A DNA stretch of 64,000 nt from Stagnihabitans sp038231395 (GCA_038231395.1 JBBRLL010000006.1:1-64000); one strand, 5' to 3'. Positions 17,073-29,986 are shown, numbered from the stretch's first letter. Notes: generated from the letters alone by a model not told the origin. A program made the numbers and translations.

Positions 17073-17759
17073 ATGCCCGTCCTTTCCGGCTTTCCGCCCG
17101 TTGACATCACGCTGCGACGGTCCCCCCGGACGCGGCGTTTTTCCCTGCGAGTCTCGGCACTTGACGGGCGGGTGACCCTGTCCTTGCCGCAGCGCGCCCG
17201 CGAATCCGAAGCGATGGAGTTTGCCCGCAGCCACGAGGATTGGTTGCGCAAGGCGCTGGCCAAGCAAACCCGGCCTGCGGCAATCGGTTTTGGGGCAGTC
17301 GTGCCGATTGAAGGGCGCGAGGTGACGCTTTGTCCCGGCTCTGGCCGCTCCACCCGGTTAGAGGGTGATTCGCTTCATTTGCCCGGTGATCCTGCTCAGG
17401 TTGGGACGCGCACCGCCGCATGGCTCAGGACCATGGCACGGGACCGGCTGGCTGCGGCCTCAGATCACTATGCAGGGCTGTTAGGCCGCCGCATCTCCCG
17501 CTTGACCCTGCGGGACACCAGGTCGCGGTGGGGTTCTTGCAGCCATGACGGTGCCTTGATGTATTCGTGGCGGCTGATCATGGCGCCGCCTTCAGTCCTG
17601 CGCTATGTCGCCGCTCACGAATGCGCTCATCTGCTTGAAATGAACCATTCGGCGGACTTCTGGGCGGTTGTGACCCGGCTTTACCCCGGATGGCAGGCCG
17701 AACGCGCCTGGCTTCACGCCCACGGACCGCGCCTGCACAGCTTTCGGTTCGAGGCTTGA
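17073..17759 (+). CDS. YgjP-like M48-type metallopeptidase (DUF45)
   Basis: A 228-aa predicted zinc peptidase. The C-terminal half shows the family marks SRWGSCSHDGALMYSWRLIM, then the metal site AAHECAHLLEMNHSADFW (HExxH at about 182-186 with a downstream His) and YPGWQAERAWL. The N-terminal third is the strand-rich domain typical of YgjP/SprT-like proteins. Physiological substrates are unknown. The ATG at 17073 lies just after AAGAGGTGCC. Confidence 0.88.
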   Translation: MPVLSGFPPVDITLRRSPRTRRFSLRVSALDGRVTLSLPQRARESEAMEFARSHEDWLRKALAKQTRPAAIGFGAVVPIEGREVTLCPGSGRSTRLEGDSLHLPGDPAQVGTRTAAWLRTMARDRLAAASDHYAGLLGRRISRLTLRDTRSRWGSCSHDGALMYSWRLIMAPPSVLRYVAAHECAHLLEMNHSADFWAVVTRLYPGWQAERAWLHAHGPRLHSFRFEA

Positions 17760-17790
17760 CGTCGCCGGGCCGGACTGTTTGGGTCACACC

Positions 17791-18456
17791 ATGACAACCG
17801 CGCCCCGCCCCGCCAGTCTTCGGCTCGCCGACCCCTCTGCGCCGGCGCACGAGCGGCTGTATCGTCTGTTGCGTCAGCAGATCATGCACGGCGAACTTGC
17901 CCCCGGACTGCCGATGACATTGCGCGGGTTGGCGGCCCAGCACGCCATGTCGATGACCCCGGCGCGGGAGGCGGTGCGGCGGCTGGCGGCGGAAGGGGCG
18001 CTGACGATCTCGTCCTCCGGGCGGATTTCAACGCCGGAGCTCACTCCGGAGCGGATAGAGGAACTGGCGGCAATCCGGGCGCTGATCGAGCCGGAGATGG
18101 CGTCACGCGCTTTGCCGCGCGCCCACTTTGCCCTGATTGACCGGCTGACCGCGATCAACGCTTTGAACCAGGAAGCGGTGCTGAGCCACAACGCGGTGGC
18201 CTATGTCCGCACCAATCTGGAGTTCCACCGCACCCTCTATCTGCGCGCCCAGACTCCGGCGATGCTGGCGATCTGCGAGACGGTCTGGCTGCAACTGGGG
18301 CCGACAATGCGCGCCCTTTACGACAAGTTGCGACGGCGCGACGTGCCCCACCACCATCGGCTGATTCTGGCGGCCTTGCGAGCGGGGGATGAGCCGGGGC
18401 TGCGACTTGCGGTGCGAACCGACGTGACGCAAGGCCTGCGGCATCTGGCGAGCTAG
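17791..18456 (+). CDS. GntR-family transcriptional regulator with FCD domain
   Basis: A 221-aa regulator. Winged-helix GntR DNA-binding domain at about residues 13-75 (APAHERLYRLLRQQIMHGEL…LRGLAAQHAMSMTPAREAVR), then an FCD effector domain with the usual metal or ligand-binding region (ELAAIRALIEPEMA, NLEFHRTLYLRA, HHRLILAALRAGDEPG). FCD proteins usually sense carboxylates or sugar acids. The ATG at 17791 is preferred over a TTG at 17779. No obvious target operon is adjacent. Confidence 0.88.
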   Translation: MTTAPRPASLRLADPSAPAHERLYRLLRQQIMHGELAPGLPMTLRGLAAQHAMSMTPAREAVRRLAAEGALTISSSGRISTPELTPERIEELAAIRALIEPEMASRALPRAHFALIDRLTAINALNQEAVLSHNAVAYVRTNLEFHRTLYLRAQTPAMLAICETVWLQLGPTMRALYDKLRRRDVPHHHRLILAALRAGDEPGLRLAVRTDVTQGLRHLAS

Positions 18457-18518
18457 GCAACGGTGACAGCGGTGGCGATTTGAACCGATGTGCCTGAACC
18501 GCAGCGACCTCTTTCGTG

Positions 18519-19448
18519 TCAGGGAACCACAACGGACGTTGCAATTCGGCCCACTTCAGCCCCTTTGCGCAAAAGCCGGGCGGTGCCCGAATAAGTCCCT
18601 GCGGCCAAAGGAGCATGCAGCTTTTTGCCCGCGGCGCGAAACAGCAGGTCCTGATTTTTCTCCAGCTTGGCCATGGTTTGCAGGAAAGTGGTGCCGTCCG
18701 GCGTCAAGATGGTGAAGTCCACCACATCCCCGGTCTGGCCCCCGAAAACTTCGGCCCAAACGACAATAGCGGGGGCGTTCTGCGGCAAAGGTTCGGTTGG
18801 AAGCCCCGCCTGAATGGCCGTGAAAGTCGGCACTTCGGCAGAGAACCCCGCAGCCAGAAACCCGCCCGCCTCATAAAGCAGGGGGCTTGACCACAGGCCG
18901 GGTGAAGATGTCGGACCACAGCTGTTTTGCGCGGGCGCGAAAGGGTCGACGGGTTTGCCATTGTGGCGGACGGTCAGGTGGAGGTGAGGAAAATCGGCGG
19001 CACCAGACTGTCCGACAAGGCCAAGAGGTGTGCCGATCATGATATGATCCCCACGGTGAACCACGACAGAGCCTTGTTTCATATGGCAATATTGCGTTTG
19101 CCAGCCATCGCCGTCATCCACGATCACGCCGTTGCCACACTCCTTGCCGGAAACCTGCGGCGCGAAATCTGCCACCCCGTCGCGCACGCCCAGCACAGTG
19201 CCGGGGCTGGCGGCCAGAACATTCACCCCCGCTGCCATGGCTGCGCGGTTCGGCAAAGCGATGTCGGTGCCGTCGTGGCCGTCATAGCTGAGCGTACCAC
19301 AGGTGAAATCCCGCTCTCCCGGGCCGGGATCGCGGTCAACATAGTGCTGAATGTGGCAGGTCTGGCCCAAGATGCAATCGACCGGCCACGCCAATTCAAA
19401 GGCCCCCGCCGGTGAGGCGAGGGCCAAAGTCAGGATCAGCAACCGCAT
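18519..19448 (-). CDS. M23-family peptidoglycan metallopeptidase (LytM domain)
   Basis: A 309-aa exported protein: signal peptide MRLLILTLALASPAGA, then a LytM zinc endopeptidase domain with GHDGTDIALPN (H58, D62), the central His of QTQYCHM (H122) and HLHLTV (H155, H157), all metal or catalytic positions of M23. The C-terminal ~120 residues form an additional unassigned domain. It probably cleaves peptidoglycan cross-links in the periplasm. A GTG at 19487 overlapping the clpA stop is an alternative start. The ATG at 19448 gives a standard signal peptide but has no clear ribosome-binding site. Confidence 0.85.
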   Translation of the reverse strand: MRLLILTLALASPAGAFELAWPVDCILGQTCHIQHYVDRDPGPGERDFTCGTLSYDGHDGTDIALPNRAAMAAGVNVLAASPGTVLGVRDGVADFAPQVSGKECGNGVIVDDGDGWQTQYCHMKQGSVVVHRGDHIMIGTPLGLVGQSGAADFPHLHLTVRHNGKPVDPFAPAQNSCGPTSSPGLWSSPLLYEAGGFLAAGFSAEVPTFTAIQAGLPTEPLPQNAPAIVVWAEVFGGQTGDVVDFTILTPDGTTFLQTMAKLEKNQDLLFRAAGKKLHAPLAAGTYSGTARLLRKGAEVGRIATSVVVP

Positions 19449-19483
19449 TGGTGTGCCAATCATTGGGCCAATCATTGGGCCTG

Positions 19484-21802
<2,319 letters not shown>

Positions 21803-21976
21803 TTGCTTCGTGCTCCTGTCCTGCAGGTCGGCGTGGTCCAATCGGGGATCGGTTGGGCCTGCCTTGACCGTGGCCTCATTCTCTTAAAGTTCGGTTTTCT
21901 GCGCCGATCTTCAAGTGCTAAATCAATGGAAAATGCAGTTGTATCGTGAAGGCACGAAAAAAGTGATGAGCGATGA

Positions 21977-22741
21977 TCAGAACTTGTCCTTTCGTGCCCG
22001 GATTTCCGCAAAGACCTCTGCGTCCGACGACGTCGGCATCCCGACAGCCGCTTTGATGTGCAGCAGTCCGGCGCGCAGAAAAGGGTTGGTTGCCAACTCT
22101 TCAGACAACAGCGACGGCACTGTGGCCTGGCCAGCCGCCCGCGCAGCAGCCACTTTGGCGATCCGGTCCAACAGGGCAGGGCTGGAAGGCTCCAGTGTTG
22201 CAGCGAAGCGCAGGTTTGCGGTGGTGTATTCATGACCCGAGCAGATCAAAGTTTCCGCCGGCAGCGCCGCAAGCTTGCTCAGCGAGGCCCACATGGTGGC
22301 GGGTGCGCCTTCAAACAACCGTCCGCAGCCACCGGCCATCAGGCTATCGGCGGTGAAGGCGAGGTGAGATTCCGGGAAAATGTACGCCAGATGTCCCATG
22401 GTGTGGCCTGATACGTCGATCACTTGAGCCACTTCGGAACCGATGGTGATCTGGTCGCCCTCGGCCAAGGCACGGTCGAGGTGTGGCAGCCGGTGCGCAT
22501 CGGCGCTGGCCCCCAAAACCAAGGCTCCGGTGCTGGCCACCAGTTCCGCTACACCCTGAATGTGGTCGGCGTGGTGATGGGTCAGCAGAATGAAGTCAAG
22601 CTTCCAGCCACGCGCCGCAAGGGCTGCCAGCACAGGCCCTGCCTCTGGCACGTCAACGACGGCGGTCTGGCCAGACAGCTTGTCGTGGATCAGGTAGACA
22701 TAGTTGTCGGTCAGGCAGGGGATGGTGATCAAGTCCAGCAT
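21977..22741 (-). CDS. gloB: hydroxyacylglutathione hydrolase (glyoxalase II)
   Basis: 254 aa, metallo-beta-lactamase fold. The zinc motif THHHADH (54-60) follows LDLITIPCLTDNYVYLIHD, the typical glyoxalase II N-terminus. Further metal ligands lie in VSGHTMGH and in GHEYTTANLRFA, and the C-terminal helical domain ends NPFLR…. It hydrolyses S-lactoylglutathione to lactate and glutathione in methylglyoxal detoxification. It lies upstream of clpA on the same strand and divergently from the methyltransferase gene. Confidence 0.93.
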   Translation of the reverse strand: MLDLITIPCLTDNYVYLIHDKLSGQTAVVDVPEAGPVLAALAARGWKLDFILLTHHHADHIQGVAELVASTGALVLGASADAHRLPHLDRALAEGDQITIGSEVAQVIDVSGHTMGHLAYIFPESHLAFTADSLMAGGCGRLFEGAPATMWASLSKLAALPAETLICSGHEYTTANLRFAATLEPSSPALLDRIAKVAAARAAGQATVPSLLSEELATNPFLRAGLLHIKAAVGMPTSSDAEVFAEIRARKDKF

Positions 22742-22832
22742 CGCAATCTCCGGTCTTGCCCCTTGCCGGATGGCAAAGCCGGGGCGAATGGGTATGGTGG
22801 TGACAATGTGGCCTTGAAAGGTGACACCTTCA

Positions 22833-23582
22833 ATGCATTTGGACGTGCTTGACCTGCGGAATTTTTATTATCGCACGGCGCTTGGCCGGGTGGCACAACG
22901 CGCCATCCGCGACACGGTGGTTGATCTGTGGCCGCCAATGTCGGGGCAGACCGTGGTTGGCTTTGGTTTTGCGGTGCCATTGCTGCGCCCCTACCTTGAC
23001 CAATCGCGCCGGGTCATCGGTCTGATGCCCGCGCCGCAAGGTGTCATGCCCTGGCCGATGGGAGAGCAGAATGTCAGCGTCCTGTGTGAGGACAGCGATT
23101 GGCCTTTGCCGACCGGCCTCGTCGACCGGCTGATCCTGATGCACGGGCTGGAGACTTCCGAGAATTCCGCCGCCGTGATCGAAGAGGCCTTTCGTGTCCT
23201 TGGTCCCGGGGGTCGCGCTTTGTTCATCGTGCCCAACCGGATCGGCCTGTGGGCGCGGGGCGACGGCACGCCCTTCGGTCACGGTCGCCCCTATTCGATG
23301 GGGCAGATGGAGGCGGAGTTGAAAAGCCATGGCTTCATGCCGGAACGCGCCATGACGGCGCTGTTCGCCCCGCCCTCGATGGGCCGGTTCTGGCTGCGCA
23401 CATCTGCGTTTTGGGAGTGGATGGGGCGGCACGCGCCTTGGCTGGCAGGCGGGGTGCTGATGGTCGAAGCCTCCAAACAAGTTTACGCGCCGACGCGGGG
23501 CGGATTGGGGGCAATAGTGCGGCGTCCGTTGCGCGCGCTGGACGGGATGCCAGTGCCGCAACCCGTGCCGCGGATGGAGTGA
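22833..23582 (+). CDS. SAM-dependent methyltransferase-like protein
   Basis: 249 aa. The fold is a class I methyltransferase: an N-terminal MHLDVLDLRNFYYRTALGRV segment, a cofactor-binding region VVGFGFAVPLLRPYL, and a later VDRLILMHGLETSENSAAVI then EEAFRVLGPGGRALFIVPN, the usual post-motif region with LGPGG. The glycine loop (FGFA) departs from the GxGxG consensus, so SAM binding is not certain. Proteins of this type sit opposite gloB in many Rhodobacterales, as I recall. The start at ATG 22833 is favoured over GTG 22821. Substrate unknown. Confidence 0.75.
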   Translation: MHLDVLDLRNFYYRTALGRVAQRAIRDTVVDLWPPMSGQTVVGFGFAVPLLRPYLDQSRRVIGLMPAPQGVMPWPMGEQNVSVLCEDSDWPLPTGLVDRLILMHGLETSENSAAVIEEAFRVLGPGGRALFIVPNRIGLWARGDGTPFGHGRPYSMGQMEAELKSHGFMPERAMTALFAPPSMGRFWLRTSAFWEWMGRHAPWLAGGVLMVEASKQVYAPTRGGLGAIVRRPLRALDGMPVPQPVPRME

Positions 23583-23724
23583 CGGGCCAAAACCGGGCGA
23601 CCCAATAGCGTTTGGGATTTATCGCGGATGGGATTAGTCTGCAGGTGGGCATTTGACCCCTTTTTTATATCAAAAGAGGTTTGACGTGCGAATTTTCTAA
23701 ACTGCCGTCCTGCTTTCCGTCAGT

Positions 23725-24525
23725 TTGACGGGAAGCGTACGCGCCGAGTCCGTAGATTTCACGACATTGCCGAGTGGTTCGCAAGGCAGCGGCCCCATCA
23801 CGGTGAATGGCGTCACCTTCACCGGCTCGCCTTCGCTTTTCAACTTGAGCCAGACCTATTATCCCACAAGCGGGGGGGCGATCTGTTCGGAAAACAGCGC
23901 AAGCAGTTGCGACGGCGACATGAATGTGAACTTCAACGCCAAGGTCAAGAATGTCACCTTTCAGGCGATTGGTGAGCAACCCGGTCATGCGGTGATAGTG
24001 CATGTGCTGCGCGGCAGCACTGACCTTGGGACGATCACGCTGAATACCGCAGGCAAGGTTGATCTGAAGAGTTTTGGCAAGATCACCGGCCTTGCAATGG
24101 ACGATACCAGCACACTTGGCGGGATCAACGCCTATGCGCATTTTAAATTCAAACCAGCGCCTGTGCAAGCGGATGCTCCGCCGGATGCTGCATCCGGTCC
24201 GAACCATGACCCTGCTGCGGCGAAGGTGGCAAGTGGTGCCGCCCCGGCAAAACCACATGCCAACACGGACGCTGACGCGCTAAAGTCCAGCGGCCCGGCA
24301 CCGACAAAACCACATGCCACGCCCGACACTGGCGCGCTCAAGTCCAGCGCCCCTGCACCGGCAAAACCACATGCCACGCCCGACACTGGCGCGCTCACGT
24401 CCAGCGCCGCTGCGCCTGCAAAACCGCATGCCACGCCGGACACAGGCGCGCTCAAGTCTGGTGCCGCTGCGCCTGCCAAAGAGAAAAAGGCGGCGTCAGA
24501 GCATCACGCGGCCAACGGAAAGTAA
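23725..24525 (+). CDS. secreted repeat-tailed protein, signal peptide interrupted by an in-frame stop
   Basis: The open part gives 266 aa if TTG 23725 is used. Upstream, GTG 23686 with AGAGG 7 bases before it opens MRIF, meets TAA at 23698-23700, and continues in frame as TAVLLSVSLTGSVRA, a complete signal peptide. One base change (for example TTA or CTA to TAA) explains this, so the gene may be a young pseudogene. The mature part has a ~130-aa strand-rich region (VNGVTFTGSPSLFN…, two Cys, …NVTFQAIGEQPG…) and a tail of four 19-residue Lys/Pro/Ala repeats. No family recognised; it may bind or decorate the cell surface. Confidence 0.6.
   Translation: MTGSVRAESVDFTTLPSGSQGSGPITVNGVTFTGSPSLFNLSQTYYPTSGGAICSENSASSCDGDMNVNFNAKVKNVTFQAIGEQPGHAVIVHVLRGSTDLGTITLNTAGKVDLKSFGKITGLAMDDTSTLGGINAYAHFKFKPAPVQADAPPDAASGPNHDPAAAKVASGAAPAKPHANTDADALKSSGPAPTKPHATPDTGALKSSAPAPAKPHATPDTGALTSSAAAPAKPHATPDTGALKSGAAAPAKEKKAASEHHAANGK
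24250..24477 (+). repeat. four tandem 57-bp repeats
   Basis: Exact 57-bp period at 24250, 24307, 24364 and 24421, each encoding 19 residues of the form KPHATPDTGALKSSAPAPA. The first unit is the most divergent (KPHANTDADALKSSGPAPT). All units stay in the gene's frame, so copy number can change without breaking it. Confidence 0.9.
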
Positions 24526-25035
24526 CGCCGAACAGTTGCAGGTTTTGCCGCTTAAGCAACTGGTCTGCCCGGGCCCCGTCTCAGCGGGCAGCGGCGTCAG
24601 GCGGTCAGTCAAATGGCCGTCGGGAGCGTATTCGGGGGCTCTGCTTTGGTCCTTGCCCCTGCGCTGAGAGGCCGGGGTATCTGGCGATTGGGCAGCAGAT
24701 GGGCTGGAATGCTACAATTCGCTCTGGTTCAGGTGTGTTTTGTCGCAGGGAATCGGCCCTGAACTCAAAGCAAAACCTACTTGATAAGGCTTCTGTGCAA
24801 ACGATTTGCGACATGGCGGCGCTGTAACACCCGTGTGATCTTAAGCGCTTTGGGCAGATGGGTTCCCGAACCGGATCTCATCCCGCGCTTGGGCGGGATT
24901 CTTGGTTGCGAGGTGGAAGGGCCTCTGCTATGGACGCCCCAATCTCAAAGAGACGCAGACACTATGTGTGCGCCAACGGAGGCTCTTGATCTGCCCCAAG
25001 GGCGGAAATGGGGCCCAGACAGCGGAAGGGTTGAC
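24526..25035. other. leader region of the ATP synthase operon
   Basis: 510 bases with no gene. It should hold the atpH promoter: TTGCGA (24905-24910) and CTATGG about 16 bases later are a possible but weak pair. GGAAGGG lies just upstream of the atpH GTG. A reading frame runs through it into atpH but has no protein character before the GTG. Confidence 0.4.
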
Positions 25036-25596
25036 GTGTCGGAAACAGCATCCATCTCCCTCAGCATTGCCGGGCGCTATGCCCAGGCTCTATTTGAACT
25101 GGCAAAAGAAGACGGCACTTTGATGGCGCTGGAATCGGATGCAGATGCTTTGGGTGCGGTGCTGACCGAAAGCCCCGAGCTGGCCGCCATGATTGCGTCG
25201 CCGGTGGTGAACCGCGACGAACAAAGCGCTGCCATGGCCGCCGTGGCCGTTCAAATGGGGTTGGCGACGCTGACGCAGAACACTTTGGCGCTGATGGCGC
25301 AAAAGCGGCGTTTGTTCGTGCTGCCGCAGTTGGTGCAGGACCTGAAGGCCCGCATCGCTGCGGAAAAGGGAGAAGTCACGGCTGAGGTGACCTCTGCCAC
25401 CGTCCTGACCGCTGGCCAGCGTGACGCGCTGGTCGCGGCCCTCAAGGCCAACGTCGGCAAAGACATCAAACTGAACACCACCGTGGATGAAAGCCTCATC
25501 GGCGGTCTTATCGTCAAGCTGGGCTCGACCATGATCGACACGTCGGTCAAGGCCAAGCTGGCGGCTCTCCAGAATGCAATGAAAGAGGTTGGGTGA
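25036..25596 (+). CDS. atpH: F1 ATP synthase subunit delta
   Basis: The 186-aa OSCP-type delta subunit joins the F1 head to the peripheral stalk. The start at GTG 25036 is set by GGAAGGG just upstream and by the family-typical opening SETASISLSIAGRYAQALFE. The C-terminal region contains VTAEVTSATVLTAGQRDALV and DESLIGGLIVKLGSTMIDTS, the diagnostic delta motif. It is the first gene of atpHAGDC; its TGA overlaps the atpA ATG by one base. The F0 genes are elsewhere, as usual in Rhodobacterales. Confidence 0.95.
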   Translation: MSETASISLSIAGRYAQALFELAKEDGTLMALESDADALGAVLTESPELAAMIASPVVNRDEQSAAMAAVAVQMGLATLTQNTLALMAQKRRLFVLPQLVQDLKARIAAEKGEVTAEVTSATVLTAGQRDALVAALKANVGKDIKLNTTVDESLIGGLIVKLGSTMIDTSVKAKLAALQNAMKEVG

Positions 25597-27134
25597 TGGG
25601 TATCCAGGCAGCTGAGATCTCTGCGATCCTGAAAGCGCAGATCAAGAACTTTGGCCAAGATGCCGAAGTCGCCGAAGTGGGCCGCGTTCTGTCGGTTGGC
25701 GACGGGATTGCACGGGTTTACGGGCTGGACAGTGTTCAGGCCGGCGAAATGGTGGAATTCCCCGGTGGTATCCGCGGGATGGCCCTGAACCTTGAGGTCG
25801 ACAACGTGGGCGTTGTGATCTTCGGCTCTGACCAGGACATCAAGGAAGGCGACATCGTCAAGCGCACCAAGTCCATCGTGGACGTGCCAGCCGGTGACGG
25901 CCTCTTGGGTCGCGTCGTTGACGCTTTGGGTAACCCGATCGACGGCAAGGGTCCGATTGTGTTTACCGAACGCCGGGTGGCTGACGTCAAGGCTCCGGGC
26001 ATCATCCCGCGCCAGTCCGTGCATGAACCGATGGCGACCGGCCTCAAAGCCGTTGACGCCATGATCCCGATTGGTCGTGGCCAGCGCGAGTTGATCATCG
26101 GTGACCGTCAGACCGGCAAGACCGCCGTCGCTTTGGACGCCATTCTGAACCAGAAGGTCTATAACGACGCGGCTGGAGCGGACGAGGGCAAGAAGCTTTA
26201 TTGCATCTACGTCGCCATCGGCCAAAAACGCTCGACCGTGGCGCAATTGGTCAAGAAGCTGGAAGAAACTGGTGCGATGGCTTACACCATTGTCGTCGCG
26301 GCCACCGCCTCTGACCCGGCCCCGATGCAATTTCTGGCCCCGTTTGCTGCAACTGCGATGGGCGAATACTTCCGCGACAATGGCCGTCACGCGCTGATGA
26401 TCTATGACGATCTGTCCAAACAGGCCGTGGCCTACCGCCAGATGTCGTTGCTGCTGCGCCGCCCGCCGGGACGTGAAGCCTATCCGGGCGACGTGTTCTA
26501 TCTGCACTCTCGTCTGCTGGAGCGGTCCGCCAAGCTGAACGCTGACAACGGCTCCGGTTCGCTGACCGCGCTCCCGATCATCGAAACCCAAGGCGGCGAC
26601 ATTTCGGCCTTTATCCCGACCAACGTGATCTCGATCACCGATGGCCAGATTTTCCTTGAGGGCGAATTGTTCTACCAAGGCATCCGTCCGGCGGTGAACA
26701 CCGGTCTGTCGGTGTCGCGTGTGGGATCCTCCGCCCAGACCAACGCCATGAAATCGGTGGCTGGCAAGGTGAAGCTGGAACTGGCGCAGTACCGCGAAAT
26801 GGCGGCCTTTGCGCAGTTCGGTTCCGACCTTGACGCGTCGACCCAGCAGCTTTTGAACCGGGGCGCGCGTCTGACCGAGTTGATGAAGCAGCCGCAATAT
26901 TCGCCGTTGACCAGCGCTGAAATCGTCTGCGTGATCTTTGCCGGGGCCAATGGTTTTCTGGACAAGATCGCCGTGCGCGACGTGGGCCGGTATGAAGCTG
27001 GCCTGCTTAAGCATCTGCGGACCAAGGGTGCCGCGGTTCTGGCCGATATCACCAACAAGGACCGCAAGGTTTCGGGTGATCTGGAGAAATCCATTCGCGC
27101 CGAACTGGACGCTTTCGCCAAAGACTTCGCGTAG
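25596..27134 (+). CDS. atpA: F1 ATP synthase subunit alpha
   Basis: 512 aa. The start at ATG 25596 gives MGIQAAEISAILKAQI, the normal N-terminus. A GTG three bases earlier is ignored. Features include the beta-barrel crown, the Walker A GDRQTGKTA (about 169-177), the SIYVAIGQKRSTV-like stretch (here CIYVAIGQKRSTV), ALMIYDDLSKQAVAYRQMSL and the VGSSAQTNAMK region. It is the non-catalytic nucleotide-binding subunit of F1 in the cytoplasm. Confidence 0.97.
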   Translation: MGIQAAEISAILKAQIKNFGQDAEVAEVGRVLSVGDGIARVYGLDSVQAGEMVEFPGGIRGMALNLEVDNVGVVIFGSDQDIKEGDIVKRTKSIVDVPAGDGLLGRVVDALGNPIDGKGPIVFTERRVADVKAPGIIPRQSVHEPMATGLKAVDAMIPIGRGQRELIIGDRQTGKTAVALDAILNQKVYNDAAGADEGKKLYCIYVAIGQKRSTVAQLVKKLEETGAMAYTIVVAATASDPAPMQFLAPFAATAMGEYFRDNGRHALMIYDDLSKQAVAYRQMSLLLRRPPGREAYPGDVFYLHSRLLERSAKLNADNGSGSLTALPIIETQGGDISAFIPTNVISITDGQIFLEGELFYQGIRPAVNTGLSVSRVGSSAQTNAMKSVAGKVKLELAQYREMAAFAQFGSDLDASTQQLLNRGARLTELMKQPQYSPLTSAEIVCVIFAGANGFLDKIAVRDVGRYEAGLLKHLRTKGAAVLADITNKDRKVSGDLEKSIRAELDAFAKDFA

Positions 27135-27155
27135 TTTAGGTCCGGGAGCAGCAAA

Positions 27156-28025
27156 ATGCCCAGCTTGAAGGACTTAAAAAACCGGATCGCCAGCGTCAAG
27201 AACACGCGCAAGATCACGAAGGCGATGCAAATGGTGGCTGCGGCGAAACTTCGCCGCGCCCAGGATGCCGCTGTTGCAGCCAGGCCCTATGCCGAGCGGA
27301 TGATTTCGGTGATGGCCGGGCTTTCCGCTTCGGTTGGGACCAGCGACAACGCCCCACGGCTTTTGGCCGGAAGCGGGTCGGACAAAGTGCATCTGTTGGT
27401 TGTCATGACCTCGGAACGAGGCTTGTGCGGTGGCTTCAACACCACGATCGTGCGCCTTGCCAAGGCAAAGGTCGCCGAACTGCGGGCGGCTGGCAAAACG
27501 GTGAAAATCTTCACGGTTGGCAAAAAGGGCCGTGAGCAGATGAAGCGGGAATACAGCCAATACTATGTGGGCCATGTTGATCTGACCGAAGTAAAGCGCG
27601 TGGGTTATGCCAATGCCCGCGACGTCACCCATCAGGTTCTGGCCAAGTTTGACGCTGGCGAATGTGACGTGGTGACGCTGTTCTACAACCGCTTCCAATC
27701 GGTGATTAGTCAGATCCCAACGGCGCAACAGGTGATCCCGGCGCATTTCGAGGCGGCTGAAACGCTTTCGACCGGCTATGACTATGAGCCGTCAGAAGAA
27801 GGCATACTGGCCGACCTTCTGCCGCGTGCTGTGACAACGCAGGTCTTTACCGCGCTGTTGGAGAATGCGGCCTCTGAACAAGGCGCGCGGATGTCTGCGA
27901 TGGACAACGCCACCCGCAACGCGGGTGAGATGATCAACAAGTTGACCATCGTTTACAACCGCAGCCGTCAAGCCGCGATCACCAAAGAACTTATCGAAAT
28001 CATTTCGGGCGCTGAGGCGCTCTGA
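27156..28025 (+). CDS. atpG: F1 ATP synthase subunit gamma
   Basis: The 289-aa central shaft subunit. N-terminal coiled helix MPSLKDLKNRIASVKNTRKI then TKAMQMVAAAKLRRAQ, the signature MTSERGLCGGFN, and the C-terminal helix EQGARMSAMDNATRNAGEMI then NKLTIVYNRSRQAAITKELIEI are all present. The start follows GGGAGCAGCAAA. It lies 21 bases after atpA and 17 bases before atpD. Confidence 0.97.
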   Translation: MPSLKDLKNRIASVKNTRKITKAMQMVAAAKLRRAQDAAVAARPYAERMISVMAGLSASVGTSDNAPRLLAGSGSDKVHLLVVMTSERGLCGGFNTTIVRLAKAKVAELRAAGKTVKIFTVGKKGREQMKREYSQYYVGHVDLTEVKRVGYANARDVTHQVLAKFDAGECDVVTLFYNRFQSVISQIPTAQQVIPAHFEAAETLSTGYDYEPSEEGILADLLPRAVTTQVFTALLENAASEQGARMSAMDNATRNAGEMINKLTIVYNRSRQAAITKELIEIISGAEAL

Positions 28026-28042
28026 GGAACCGGAGAGACATC

Positions 28043-29461
<1,419 letters not shown>

Positions 29462-29470
29462 GAGGGTAAA

Positions 29471-29875
29471 ATGGCAGGCACCCTGCAATTCGACCTCGTC
29501 AGCCCCGAGAAGCGTCTGGCTTCCATGCTGGCCACCGAGGTGCTGATCCCCGGCACCGAAGGCGACCTGACGGCGATGGCGGGCCATGCGCCCACAATCG
29601 TCAGCCTGCGCACCGGCACGTTGCGGGTGTCCAACGATCAGGGCGTCAAGTCCTTCGTGGTAACCGGTGGATTTGCCGAAATCACTGGCACCACAGTCTC
29701 GGTTCTTGCCGAACGGGTGGTGCCGTTTGAAGAAGCAACCACCCAGATCGTCGACGCCATTCTGGCCGAGGCCCGGTCCTTGGCAGAGGTGGCCTTGCCG
29801 GAAGACAAGGACGCGGCGGATAAAAACGTCGCCGATGCGCTGACTTTGCATGACGCGATCCTCAAAGCGCACTGA
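29471..29875 (+). CDS. atpC: F1 ATP synthase subunit epsilon
   Basis: 134 aa. N-terminal beta-sandwich: MAGTLQFDLVSPEKRLASML, VLIPGTEGDLTAMAGHAPTI and FVVTGGFAEITGTTVSVLAE; then a C-terminal helical part. It regulates rotation and ATPase activity at the foot of the central stalk. It is the last gene of the operon, 9 bases after atpD and followed by a strong terminator. Confidence 0.95.
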   Translation: MAGTLQFDLVSPEKRLASMLATEVLIPGTEGDLTAMAGHAPTIVSLRTGTLRVSNDQGVKSFVVTGGFAEITGTTVSVLAERVVPFEEATTQIVDAILAEARSLAEVALPEDKDAADKNVADALTLHDAILKAH

Positions 29876-29895
29876 ACGCGCATTGGCAATGCCAA

Positions 29896-29923
29896 AAAAA
29901 GCCCTGCTCCGGCGGGGCTTTTT
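29896..29923 (+). terminator. Rho-independent terminator of the atp operon
   Basis: AAAAAGCCC and GGGCTTTTT flank a GC-rich loop, ending in a T-run, 20 bases after the atpC stop. Confidence 0.9.
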
Positions 29924-29986
29924 CCATTTTGTTGACGTTTTGTTGACTATTTTTTCCACTAAAGTGGGTGGAAAGGCGAGTTATCC

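Noticed and set aside
25251..27014. Long reverse frame (587 codons) opposite atpH/atpA
   Set aside because: It is the mirror of high-GC codon usage in strongly conserved genes, has no ribosome-binding site and no protein-like composition.
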